From Chrysomallon squamiferum (lineage: Eukaryota; Mollusca; Gastropoda; Neomphalida; Peltospiridae), in the NCBI GenBank assembly GCA_012295275.1, contig CM022666.1, forward strand, positions 77,501-95,000: a DNA stretch of 17,500 bases, in the 5' to 3' direction. Shown in pieces: positions 9,806 to 17,381 of the stretch. Position numbers and translations under genes: made by a program. Each line of letters begins with the position of its first letter. The stretch's first letter is position 1. The notes under the pieces are model-generated. The model had not been told where the DNA came from, did no database searches, and worked only from the letters and a program-made list of their open reading frames with translations.

Positions 9806-11853
9806 AGGGAGGGAGGGAGGGAGGCAGACACACAAACACACACATACGCATTGTAAGGCACTATGTCAGGTGTCCACAGTGAGTTGAGGGGTAACTTGAC
9901 AGTTCTCACTCCTCCAAAGTCTGACATATTCCACCTCAGTCGAGGATCCTTCCATGACTAAATATAAAATATTACAATTTACACTTAAAACAGTATCAGC
10001 AGAAAATAACTAATTTGTGATCAGAGTATTAACATAGTTCATGCAGAAATATATCACTACAAAAATGTATATATCTTTTACTTTTAGATTTATAACTTTT
10101 TATAAATTTAATAAAAAAGTTAAAATAAATATAAAAAAAAATATAAATATATATAATAAAAATTCTTTATTTTTAAATTTATAAATTATTAGGTGTTTGT
10201 TTTATTTGTTGTTGGGGGTTTTTTGTTTATTTTTTTCATATTATTATGTTTTATTTTGACCTTATTTTCTTTCTTTTTTTCTTTTTCTTTTTGGCTAGTG
10301 TCAAGTTCTTTTATTATTTTATAAGAGCATGTGGTGTAAATGTTGTTTTTATACCTAATATTGTAAGTGGTGTGATATCTCATATTGTAAGTGGTGTAAT
10401 ATCTAATATTGTAAGTGGTGTAATATCTAATATTGTAAGTGGTGTAATATCTAATATTGTAAGTGGTGTAATATCTCATATTGTAAATATAACACTGTTT
10501 TATACAGACTCGCTTTGATGATACTTCAAATTAAAAAAACAAACATATAATCTGAAGTCATACCTGTGCAAACAATACTGTTGAAGTAAAAATATTATCT
10601 TTTTCATTCTGAAAGAAAAAGTTAAAATGTGTGTTAAGTACATTTCATACACTTGCTCATAAATTGAAAACTTGTCAGTATATGTTGAATAATAAAATTT
10701 TTACTGCTCTGTTCTGGGAGAGTTAGAAACAGATATATAGAGACAGAGACAGAGATAGGGAGAGAAATAGAGAGAGAGAGGGGGAGAGATTCAGTGACAT
10801 ACAATAAATAAATATAAGTCGTTACCAAGTCTTCTATTCTCTGAAATGTCACTGTCACTGAAACATTTACTCTGTCTGTCGGGTGGATTATTGGTCGAGC
10901 TTCCTTAACATAGGATTTGAGAAGAAACTTGATCAGTTCCGATTCATACATCACCTCTGAATTCCGCATACTGAAACCTACAATATAATTAATAATCATT
11001 TCTTCACATTCAAACCAGTACAGACATTTTATCTTTCCAGTCTCTTTGGGAATTATCAGCTGCTTCCAATCAATAAAAGTAACCCACAGAATTGTGTCAG
11101 ATGATTTCATCTCTTATTTACCTTATTACTGTTAGCATTATTGTTACACAGAAACAAAATATTTCACACCTATTGTCCTCAGTATTTAAGAATATTTAGA
11201 TGCTTAAAAGTATTGTTATATTTAAAATATACCTAAATAGCTAAAATATATCCATTTTTTATAACAATTTTCTCATATCTCTTACTGTTTAATATAATAG
11301 AAAAAAACATATATTTTTATATTAACTTTCACCAACAGAAATGCACATTATCTTTGTGGGTTCAGGGACATTTTTTTATGTATATATATTTTTTTGGTTA
11401 GTTTATGAAACAGTTGATGAACTAACGTCAACGCCAGTTCTAGTAAAACAATTAATAATAATACCAATACTGATTATTAGATAACACTGTTAACAATAAC
11501 ATAATAAGTTTAATAACAATGCGTTTTAGGTAAACAATACAATAAGTTCCTAGTCAGATTTAAGAATTATGTAAAATTATATATATATTACTTATTATTA
11601 TTATTATTTGAAATAGTCTGACCCTTTTTATCGTTTAATCTATTTAAATTATTTAGTTAGTTATTTATTTAATTTAATTTTTTATTTTTTATTATATATA
11701 TTTTTTTGAATCTGTGTATTAAAATACGTTAACTTGATTAATAGTTTTTGCTTTATACTTACTTTGCATGTTTGCATTGTTATCAGAAATAAAAAACAGG
11801 AATGCAATCACTAATAGTTTGCATGAGACTTTTTCTATGCAACATAAATCCAT
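6845..11853 (-). CDS. Nicotinic acetylcholine receptor alpha-type subunit, 8 coding exons, complete
   Basis: Joined exons (11853-11763, 10977-10826, 10608-10564, 9957-9848, 9121-8634, 8138-8052, 7754-7636, 7168-6845) give one frame of 471 residues ending in TAA. Seen: signal peptide 1-27; Cys loop C167-C181 with 13 residues between and FPYD inside; aromatic-box residues W98 (loop D), Y131 (loop A), W188 (loop B), Y241 and F248 (loop C); adjacent C243-C244, the mark of alpha subunits; M1 about 265-287, M2 about 292-312, M3 about 326-348, a short intracellular loop of about 95 residues, M4 about 449-471. Sequons at N68, N106 and N204. Known: such subunits form plasma-membrane pentamers gated by acetylcholine. 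The -1' Glu (E291) predicts cation selectivity. Odd: M2 has Ala at 2' and Phe at 6', where Ser/Thr are usual, so conduction may be altered. The start ATG has A at -3 and G at +4. Family assignment is very secure; subtype and ligand are not. Confidence 0.93.
7392..7634. repeat. 29-bp minisatellite, 8 copies plus a partial copy ending at the exon 7 donor
   Basis: Eight head-to-tail 29-bp units start at 7392, 7421, 7450, 7479, 7508, 7537, 7566 and 7595, then an 11-bp partial unit at 7624-7634. Units start aaaatgtcttcacaaa and differ at a few bases (a/c at one place, the last base g/t/c). It lies in intron 7 of the receptor gene. On the coding strand every unit carries GTGAAGACATTTT, close to the true donor GTAAGACATTTT that the partial copy supplies. 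Confidence 0.95.
7636..7754 (-). CDS. nAChR exon 7: M3
   Basis: 119 nt, acceptor TTTTCAG, donor GTAAGA, ends phase 0. Encodes the end of G325 to S364. VFYLATMVLTSFSIILSVFV is M3, followed by a short cytoplasmic stretch ending LPAWIQS, the family's (M)PxW motif at the beginning of the M3-M4 loop. The donor lies inside the edge of a 29-bp minisatellite that fills half of the next intron. Confidence 0.92.
8052..8138 (-). CDS. nAChR exon 6: M2 pore helix, 87 nt
   Basis: 87 nt, a length also found for the M2 exon of alpha7-type genes; acceptor GACAG, donor GTAAGA, phase 1 at both ends. Encodes residues 297-324: M2 from 5' onward plus the M2-M3 loop ending SVPRI. Counting from E312 (20') gives L301 at 9', I305 at 13' and V308 at 16', all usual or conservative. 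Not usual are F298 at 6', C302 at 10' and M304 at 12'. G296 at 4' is built from the split codon. Confidence 0.9.
8168..8540. repeat. CA-rich compound microsatellite filling nAChR intron 5
   Basis: CA tracts at 8172-8190 and 8410-8461 flank an interspersed family of short units of the type tcacaaacacatacataa (about 8230-8360). Intron 5 runs from 8139 to 8633. No coding signal is present here; long reading frames across it are dipeptide artefacts. Confidence 0.85.
8634..9121 (-). CDS. nAChR exon 5: Cys loop, loops B and C, M1
   Basis: 488 nt, acceptor ATTTCAG, encodes the end of A133 to Y295 plus one base of G296. It carries MHDGTVFWIP (loop E strand region), the Cys loop C167-C181 with FPYDTQIC, GSWSHS with W188 (loop B), HYNCCSDPF with Y241, C243, C244 and F248 (loop C), KLKRR before M1, and M1 with the conserved proline P271. 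It covers in one exon what vertebrate alpha7 splits into several. The donor GTTGGT is weak, but it is the only one in phase with exon 6. An extra cysteine, C255, sits between loop C and M1. Confidence 0.92.
9728..9824. repeat. GA microsatellite followed by GGGA repeat in nAChR intron 4
   Basis: (GA)n at 9728-9800 runs into five to six GGGA/GGGAG units at 9801-9824, then a short CA stretch that ends at the exon 4 donor (9847). On the coding strand this is a CT-rich, strongly pyrimidine tract starting a few dozen bases after the donor. Confidence 0.93.
9848..9957 (-). CDS. nAChR exon 4: 110-nt exon with loops D and A
   Basis: Exactly 110 nt, again the size typical of this exon in the family; acceptor TATTTAG, donor GTATGT, ends in phase 2. 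Encodes residues 97-132 and two bases of A133. W98 is the loop D tryptophan of the complementary binding face. WTPDIVPYN holds Y131, the loop A tyrosine. NMS at N106 is a possible glycosylation site. The intron that follows opens directly into TG-rich and CT-rich simple sequence. Confidence 0.92.
10360..10479. repeat. 24-bp tandem repeat, 5 copies, in nAChR intron 3
   Basis: Five 24-bp units (attgtaagtggtgtaatatc followed by taat or a variant) begin at 10360, 10384, 10408, 10432 and 10456. Units are almost identical. The plus strand, antisense to the receptor gene, has TTGTAAGTGG in each unit. Confidence 0.93.
10564..10608 (-). CDS. nAChR exon 3: 45-nt beta1-beta2 exon
   Basis: Exactly 45 nt, 15 codons (residues 82-96, NEKDNIFTSTVLFAQ), phase 0 at both ends, acceptor CTTTCAG and donor GTATGA. 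A 45-nt exon at this place is a hallmark of nicotinic receptor genes. E83 fills the conserved Glu of the DEK turn that couples binding to gating by contact with the pre-M1 Arg. Confidence 0.88.
10826..10977 (-). CDS. nAChR exon 2: N-terminal helix and first beta strands
   Basis: Encodes residues 31-81, 152 nt, acceptor TTGTAG, donor GTAACG, ending phase 0. The pattern ELIKFLLKSYVKEARPI is the family's N-terminal alpha helix followed by the RP turn. VNVSVTVTFQRIEDL is beta strand 1 with a sequon at N68. A second acceptor-like TTTCAG lies 7 nt into the exon but would break the frame with exon 1, so the upstream TAG was chosen. Confidence 0.87.
11763..11853 (-). CDS. nAChR exon 1: start codon and signal peptide
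   Basis: Encodes residues 1-30 plus the first base of codon 31. It starts MDLCCIEKVSCK, followed by a hydrophobic core LLVIAFLFFIS (residues 13-23); cleavage after NNA (residue 27) is plausible. The ATG lies in AAAATGG, a good context. The donor is a perfect GTAAGT (phase 1). Joined to exon 2 the split codon is AGT (Ser). The exon was too short for a simple ORF scan and was found by looking upstream for a signal peptide ending in a phase-1 donor. Confidence 0.82.
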
Positions 11854-12198
11854 TTTAAAAACTTTTCACAACTTCAGTAATATCTTTATCATGTAGAGGT
11901 GACAAAAATTTCCTCACTGTGAAGATTCAAAAGCAGTTATCTCCCTTAAACGGTGTCGCTTTAGAAATGAAGAAAAATTCAAGAATAGTATCTATAACAT
12001 TCAATATATGTTTGCTGAATCATTTTGGAGTTTTTTAAAATAAATATCTATAATGTGACTGAACCACATCAGTGATTTATACTTAATTAAGATTCTAAAT
12101 TTTGAAAGGTATAAAATTCAATTAATTTAACAATCACAGTAGCATGGACCAATGATTTATTTTTTATTATTATTATTTTTTTTAAATTAGAACAGGAA
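11854..12198. promoter_or_regulatory. 5' flank of the nAChR gene
   Basis: The region directly upstream of the start codon. It has no clear TATA box or extra exon. It contains AGTTATCTCCCTTA (11935-11948), a motif I associate with molluscan dispersed repeats. Promoter role is inferred only from position. Confidence 0.3.
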
Positions 12199-12942
12199 AT
12201 ACATAGATGTCTGTTACTGAGTAGAAATTGCTGCAAAGGTCGAAACTTTAAAAAAAAAATGTTGGTGACTTTGACATACAATCTCATACCTGTTTTATTT
12301 TGAGATATTATTACGGCGTTGAAATTGAATTCTTTGTTTTAACGAAAAAGAGTTTTAAAAATTGACTTTTAACTTTTTTATATACGGACCTTTAAATTTC
12401 TGTTTTCAATTTTCTGTTGTAAAACTGGTATCAAGCATTAAAATGAATGTATCAAGATAATCATTCGAGTAACATGGGACAATTAGCTTTGTACCTGTAA
12501 ATACGACCTCTAATGCATTGAAAATGGAAGTAAATATTTAAAAAAAAAAAAAGAATTATAATGGTTTCAAGTATTGTTTTACAACTACGTAGTCAGAACT
12601 GTCCACTATGGAGTTTTAACAGAGTAATGTGTCAACATTATGGTACCTAATGAGAATAGTCATCTTAATATTCACGCGCCAGTGTCTTGAAAAGTTTATT
12701 TTATTTTATTTATTTATTTTGATTTATTTACTTATTTTATTTTATTTTTATTTTTATTTTTATTTATTTAATTTTATTTTATTTTATTTTATTTTTTTCG
12801 GCTGGCATCGCCATAATAATATCTCAAAACAAAACAGTACGAAACGGGTACGAGATGGTATGACGTCAAAGTTACCCAAACTTTAAAAAAAAAAGTTTCG
12901 ACCTTTGCAGCAGTTACTAGTCAATAATAGACATCTATGTAT
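12199..12942. mobile_element. Foldback or MITE-like element with long imperfect inverted repeats
   Basis: Left arm about 12199-12318, right arm about 12807-12942, inverted to each other. Exact pairs: atacatagatgtct (12199-12212) with 12929-12942; gctgcaaaggtcgaaacttt (12230-12249) with 12892-12911; ttttgagatattatta (12298-12313) with 12814-12829. The parts between are similar with small indels, including an A run against a T run. The roughly 490-bp centre has no coding signal and a (TTATTTTA)-type low-complexity run at 12695-12797. No clear target duplication was found, so the ends may extend a little. Confidence 0.6.
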
Positions 12943-12954
12943 ACGAGGCATAGA

Positions 12955-13068
12955 TTATATAACATATTTCTCCAAATTATTTTTAATAATCCGTGTAGAA
13001 TTGATTGCAGTATGAAGAAATACATGTTTAAAAACTTGTAAACACTGATCGGCATTCGACGCTGCCAT
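12955..13068 (-). other. Small ORF under a YY1-like CAAGATGGCAGCG
   Basis: The minus strand reads CAAGATGGCAGCG at 13072-13060, close to the YY1 motif AAGATGGCGGC that often spans start codons. The ATG opens 37 codons (MAASNADQCLQVFKHVF...) to TAA. The patch 13040-13120 is enriched in CpG against its surroundings. No protein family is recognisable. It may be a promoter or first exon, or chance. Confidence 0.25.
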
Positions 13069-13072
13069 CTTG

Positions 13073-14042
13073 GATTTCGATCAGAAGTATCCGTGAGCGC
13101 TCAGAAACCGTCTGATCGGGTTTTTAAAATACCAGTTTGGACTATTCTCGTCTATTTTCAGAATGTTTATGATTTACACTGATAAAGATAAGGATGGTTG
13201 TTCATATTACCAAATCATGATGTCCTGCGCGTTTCCTAACTACTTTTGCACCTTAATCAAACTTTTCAAACTGGATTATTTTTATGCAAATGCGTGCATA
13301 ATAAACTAAATTTATAATTTGTTATAAGATTAACGTATTAACTTTTCTTGTTGGTAATGTTCCCCGGGTCACAATCTAAAAGAAAATAATATTCAAGTGT
13401 AGTTTGTACTCATTAAATCGGCGAAATTCTGGAGGTATTTTTTCCTGTGAAGTAATTTGTGCCGTTACGAGTTATCGTTCCTGTTGGTCCGTGCTAATCA
13501 TAGGTATAATTTTTATTTGTTAGATTCTTGGAAGGTTAAATTACGAATCTGCTTCTGATACTTCTGAAACGTGAAATACGATGAACTATATAAATAAAAT
13601 CCTACTAAAAAAGAACTAAATAAATATACATTTTCTATTTGTTGTTTACGTTCATATCGCAATAAATTATAACAGTTTTACACTGTGCATTTACTCTGTG
13701 TCTCTTATACCTGATTCCAGTTGATATATGTTTCAGATATACAGATAAGAAGAAAATGTTTTATAAATAATCTACATAATACTTCTTTAAAATGTTATTT
13801 AGCTAATTAATAGCTCATTTCTTTTTAAATGCTTTTTGTTTTATTATATTTGTGTATTAATTATTTTGTTATTGTTGTTGCCGTCGTCGTCATTTGTTGT
13901 TTGTTGATGTTTTTTTCATGTTTGTTGTTACTATTAATCAGATTGGTGGATTTTATCGGACTGATGTAAATATTATTAACGATTAATTTAATCCTTTTTA
14001 ACGTATGTAAATAACCGAAACAAAACAACAACAAGATATTAC
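13073..14042. other. No gene seen
   Basis: Non-repetitive AT-rich DNA. Less AT-rich words at 13370-13500 are open only over short distances. Nothing recognisable. Confidence 0.5.
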
Positions 14043-14106
14043 CAACTGCAAGTAGCTGTGTTTGCCTGAATGCTTTCATTTCCAACATTGCTTTTGTACT
14101 CTCTGG
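14043..14106 (-). CDS. Possible small coding exon (low confidence)
   Basis: Flanked by TGTCTAG and GTAATA, 64 nt, phase 0 in and phase 1 out, reading PESTKAMLEMKAFRQTQLLAV. The amino-acid make-up looks like a cytoplasmic tail, and it lies downstream on the same strand as the Ig-like exons. No family is recognised, and short open segments of this size occur by chance. Confidence 0.15.
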
Positions 14107-14506
14107 CTAGACAACATTGAATTGTTCACAAAATGAATTATTTCAGAAAAGAGTATTCACGTCCATTATCTATTTTATAAAACCTACTAAAGACTTGATA
14201 TGGCCAGCATTCAGCATATATAATAAAGATAGCAACGGGTTTCAAAATTATACGTTGAAAAAGGGAATGGTATACAAATTGTGTTTTGACGTCTTGACAT
14301 TCATAACAACGGACTAAACTGCGTTTCAGTCAGTGCCTTCGACAGTTCACGAAAGACCGTGGTATGTACTTCACTGGGTTTAGTAAAATGCATTCAAAAG
14401 ATTTCTTTCAGTTTACAAATGAGAGTAACCCTTTATATTTGATATCCAGTAGAAAATAGAAAAGTACTCTATAATAACGTCGTTAGACTAAAAAGTCTAG
14501 ATATAT
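14107..14506. other. No gene seen
   Basis: An open plus-strand stretch at 14117-14317 has no recognisable protein pattern and no ATG at its start; nothing else is seen. Confidence 0.5.
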
Positions 14507-14748
14507 TGCATCTTCATGAGAAATATTATATCTTTCTGAGAAATATATCTTTGTGAGAAATATTATATCTTTGTGAGAAATATATCTTTATGAGAGATAT
14601 TATAACTTTAAGAGAAATATCTTTATGAAAAATATATCTTTGTGTGAAATATATCTTTATGAGAAATATATCTTTGTGAGAAATATTATATCTTTGTGAG
14701 AATACATCTTTGTGACAGATATTATATCTTAATGAGAAATATTATATG
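14507..14748. repeat. Degenerate tandem repeat of atatcttTgtgagaaat units
   Basis: About twelve units built around atctttgtgagaaatat, with two spacings (about 18-19 and 23-24 bp) depending on whether an extra tatat is present. Confidence 0.88.
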
Positions 14749-14790
14749 TTTTATTGATATAAAAAATATTTAAAAACCTTAAAATAATAA

Positions 14791-14794
<4 letters not shown>

Positions 14795-14871
<77 letters not shown>
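14795..14871. repeat. GA microsatellite
   Basis: Uninterrupted (GA)n following a short AATAAT run. Confidence 0.97.
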
Positions 14872-14878
<7 letters not shown>

Positions 14879-15219
14879 TAAAAACTAAAAATAAGAATGA
14901 TCATAATAATACATTATGTAATCGTGAAGACTTCGTCATTTTTAAAAACGTAAGAGAAATAAAATTATCTGAAAAAGAATAACTGCAAAATCCTTTTATC
15001 CTTGTTCAAAATAAATCTTCAGCCATACTTCAGATTTTATTATACATCCAAAAAATCATGTGACTGTTTGGAAGACGTTGTTATGACGTCATTTCTACTC
15101 ATAGAACTTGTAATAATGAACCAACAGCGAACCAAAGCACAACCGCCATTTCCGATGACAGCCGAAGTCCATTCGACGAACCTGAAATTACCAACAGAAA
15201 TTACTGACTCCAAAATTAC

Positions 15220-15275
15220 CGTTAACAAAATAAATAAAACAAATTGGTTGATGAGCATAATGATGATTGTGATGA
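15220..15275 (-). CDS. Possible transmembrane exon after the Ig-like module
   Basis: Acceptor GCTGTTTTGTAG. The first two bases complete the phase-1 codon left by the exon ending at 15430, after which the frame reads ITIIIMLINQFVLFILLT, a 19-20 residue hydrophobic segment. A donor GTAATT follows at 15219; if it is not used the frame stays open to a stop at 15040. Fit of phase and order (extracellular domain then membrane helix) supports it; Asn-Gln within the helix and the lack of basic residues after it argue against. A plus-strand frame also spans this region. Confidence 0.3.
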
Positions 15276-15429
15276 CTACAAAACAGCGTATGTATATCTG
15301 TTTTGAATAAATGATTTGGTTGTGATACTGACGGAAATGATATTTTAAAGGTTTGATGTTGATAACCGTGAAAGTAATGCGACGATGATCATAATGATGA
15401 AAAATGACTTTGCTCTCTTTTCAACTCAC

Positions 15430-15658
15430 TTGAAAATGTAAGCACAGCATTGCTCGAGGCAGTGATGGGTGATGATAACGAGACATGCGCAATGCTGAGA
15501 GAAAGTGTCACTTTTCGATTGGCTAGGTAGCTTGGTGTGGATGTGATGTCTAGCTTGCAGATGGTGTACACGTAACTTCCGGAGCACGACTGCCCACTGT
15601 ACATGTTCTGACCGACAGTGGAAACCAAAGAAGAATCAACTGATCCTGTGTCACTTGG
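15430..15658 (-). CDS. Ig-like domain, second exon
   Basis: 229 nt between CTGTTTTCTTTACAG and GTGAGT, both strong sites. Reads 76 codons from PSDTGSVDSSLVSTV and ends in phase 1. SGSYVYTICKLDI resembles an Ig F strand with its cysteine, and KVTLSLSIAHVSL resembles a G strand. The content is rich in Ser/Thr with no charged clusters, as in extracellular domains. It joins the exon at 16176-16324 in phase 0. The gene it belongs to is not recognised; Ig-like is inferred from pattern only. Confidence 0.55.
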
Positions 15659-15882
15659 CTGTAAAGAAAACAGGAATCATGTAATAGCTTGAAACGTGCG
15701 ATAAACTGGTTATGAATGCTGACCAGTAAACTTTAAAATAATTAAATAGCAAGTAACCGGTCTTGATGCTGCATTATGAAGGAAAATAGAAAAAATAAAT
15801 ATATTTAACAAAATTAAAAAATAAATAAATATAGTTAAAATGAGTCACTGAGATAATGACAATAACGGTCGGTGAGGACAAA

Positions 15883-15886
<4 letters not shown>

Positions 15887-15972
<86 letters not shown>
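15887..15972. repeat. GA microsatellite in the Ig-gene intron
   Basis: (GA)n with one GAAGAG interruption near 15929, followed by gaggaggggga. It lies between the two Ig-like exons. Confidence 0.96.
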
Positions 15973-15975
<3 letters not shown>

Positions 15976-16175
15976 GGGGACAGGGCGAACGAGACAGATG
16001 ACAGGAAGACAGACACACAGAAACCTAAAAAGCGACACAGAAGCTGAGAGAGACACAGAGACAGACATAAAGGACTGACAGACGGACTCAGTCTTTTCAG
16101 GACAACCATACAAGTCAAATTTTAACGAAAAATCACCAGCAGTAACACGTAAGCAATCTAAAACTGTTTTATTAC

Positions 16176-16324
16176 CAGTTCGGTGTTCTGGTAACTCCAT
16201 GTGCACGTTCCAACCGGAGTAGTGCAGCTGCCGACAACGGTCAAGGTCAAGGTCGTAGAGCCTGAAATTGTTTGGCTTGTCAACGACTGGAGATCGTTTT
16301 GTACTAATGTGGAACTCATAGCAG
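16176..16324 (-). CDS. Ig-like domain, first exon
   Basis: 149 nt, acceptor ATTACAG, donor GTAATA. In the frame that joins the next exon it reads AMSSTLVQNDLQ, then TTLTLTVVGSC (B-strand-like) and PVGTCTWSYQ (C-strand-like with Trp). It enters in phase 1, so the two exons form a symmetrical 378-nt phase 1-1 unit, the usual architecture of a shuffled Ig domain. Odd: its acceptor tract is a TTA microsatellite, and a second frame is also open through it. Upstream exons are not found in the window. Confidence 0.5.
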
Positions 16325-16326
16325 CT

Positions 16327-16327
<1 letters not shown>

Positions 16328-16382
<55 letters not shown>

Positions 16383-16450
16383 CATAATCATAATCATAAC
16401 AACAACAACAACAACAGCAGCAACAAGAAGAAGAAAAAGAAGAAGAAGAA
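16328..16450. repeat. TAA, ATCATA, CAA and GAA trinucleotide cluster
   Basis: (TAA)n at 16328-16381, then ATCATA units, CAACAA, CAGCAA and GAAGAA runs to about 16450. On the minus strand it directly precedes the splice acceptor of the first Ig-like exon. Confidence 0.95.
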
Positions 16451-17076
16451 TACATAATATTTCTGTTTCTGTAAATTGCAATAAATGATCACTATCACTG
16501 AGATCTTCCTAATTCACAAAGTTGGTGAACATTTCAGCCTTTGACTAAACTTCCTTCCTAAGTCGATCAATTCGTCATAACAAAAAGTCTGCACTAACTA
16601 AATTCTTTTTAACACTGATTTATAGCGATATTTCCCTACCGACAAAGAAACTATAAACCTCCAAATCGAGTGAGATTATAAGAAATAATGGTTCCTTTTT
16701 GAAAGTGTATAAGAAGTGAAGTACATCTATTGTAAAGGCCGTACTCAACTAGGTTAATTAAAATGTTTTATTGCTATACTTTATACCTATTTACTTGGTG
16801 ACTTGGAAAAAAAAACACCCTGTTGTACTACACCAGTTAAACTGAAAACAAAAATGAAAAAAAGGAGTGATGTGTTTATTTTTTCCCCCGACATTTTACT
16901 GTAATTTATTCATACCTCTGTATGTGTTTACAGTAATTAATATCCGCAAAGAAACGTACATAATTATATGTCATTTACATTCTGAGTGTTGTCGGTGAAC
17001 TCGCTTTTACAGGACAACATTCATTAATTATATTGTTCTCTTTCATAGCATCTCAAATACACACATACATATATAC
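16451..17076. other. No gene seen
   Basis: AT-rich complex sequence. No splice-flanked open segment with protein-like content on either strand. Confidence 0.5.
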
Positions 17077-17142
17077 ATACATGCATACATACATACATAC
17101 ATACATACATACATACATACATACATACATACATACATGCAT
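17077..17142. repeat. ACAT tetranucleotide repeat
   Basis: (ACAT)n with ATGC variants at both ends, bordered by CA/TATA simple sequence. Confidence 0.96.
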
Positions 17143-17290
17143 AAATACACACATATACATACAAACACACACACAGACATATGTATATGTATATACTTAA
17201 GTAAAATAAACATTTTTTTCCTTTCAATATTGAACTGAAACATACTGATTTAAATTAATATATTTACTTTTTTAATATTTTTGTTTTCAG

Positions 17291-17381
17291 AGACTCGCTG
17301 GACCGTGTGAAAATTATAACTGTTCTGATTATGAAGTTTGTCACGTGACGAGAATAAATACAGAATTATGTCTCACAGCTT
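17291..17381 (+). CDS. Cysteine-rich exon with follistatin-N-terminal-like (FOLN) spacing
   Basis: Acceptor TTTGTTTTCAG and donor GTAAGC bound 91 nt; only one of three frames is open. It reads RLAGPCENYNCSDYEVCHVT and ends INTELCLTA in phase 1. Cysteine spacing is C-x4-C-x5-C-x9-C, the spacing of the small hairpin that opens follistatin/SPARC-type domains. The fifth cysteine, usually two residues on, is not present in this exon. This suggests a secreted or extracellular protein. No other exon of this plus-strand gene is visible, so product and full length are unknown. Confidence 0.5.

Noticed and set aside
9531-9927. Ser-Leu-rich frames on the minus strand
   Set aside because: GA/CT microsatellite. 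The part DFGGVRTVKL near 9927 is real but belongs to exon 4.
10189-10518. Frames with repeated TTYNIRYY or SNIVSGVI
   Set aside because: Translation of the 24-bp tandem array in intron 3.
10978-11110. Extension of receptor exon 2 upstream to an ATG at 11110
   Set aside because: It reads through the acceptor at 10978; the extension has no family similarity, and a proper signal-peptide exon with matching phase exists at 11853-11763.
14117-14317. Plus-strand 66-codon frame
   Set aside because: Begins at a TTG, no recognisable domain or splice partner.
15002-15310. Plus-strand 102-codon frame opposite the candidate membrane exon
   Set aside because: No ATG start, no family pattern; the minus strand fits the Ig-like gene in phase. 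Kept as an alternative explanation only.
15774-16118. Minus-strand Ser-Leu frame with CLSQLLCRFLGFCV
   Set aside because: Intron and GA tract read-through.
16325-16481. Apparent signal peptide CILLLLFLLLVAA continuing as poly-Ile into the Ig-like exon
   Set aside because: Made by GAA, CAA and TAA repeats on the other strand; no ATG and a clear acceptor at the exon edge.
17024-17243. Tyr-Val-Cys-Met frames on the minus strand
   Set aside because: ACAT repeat translated.
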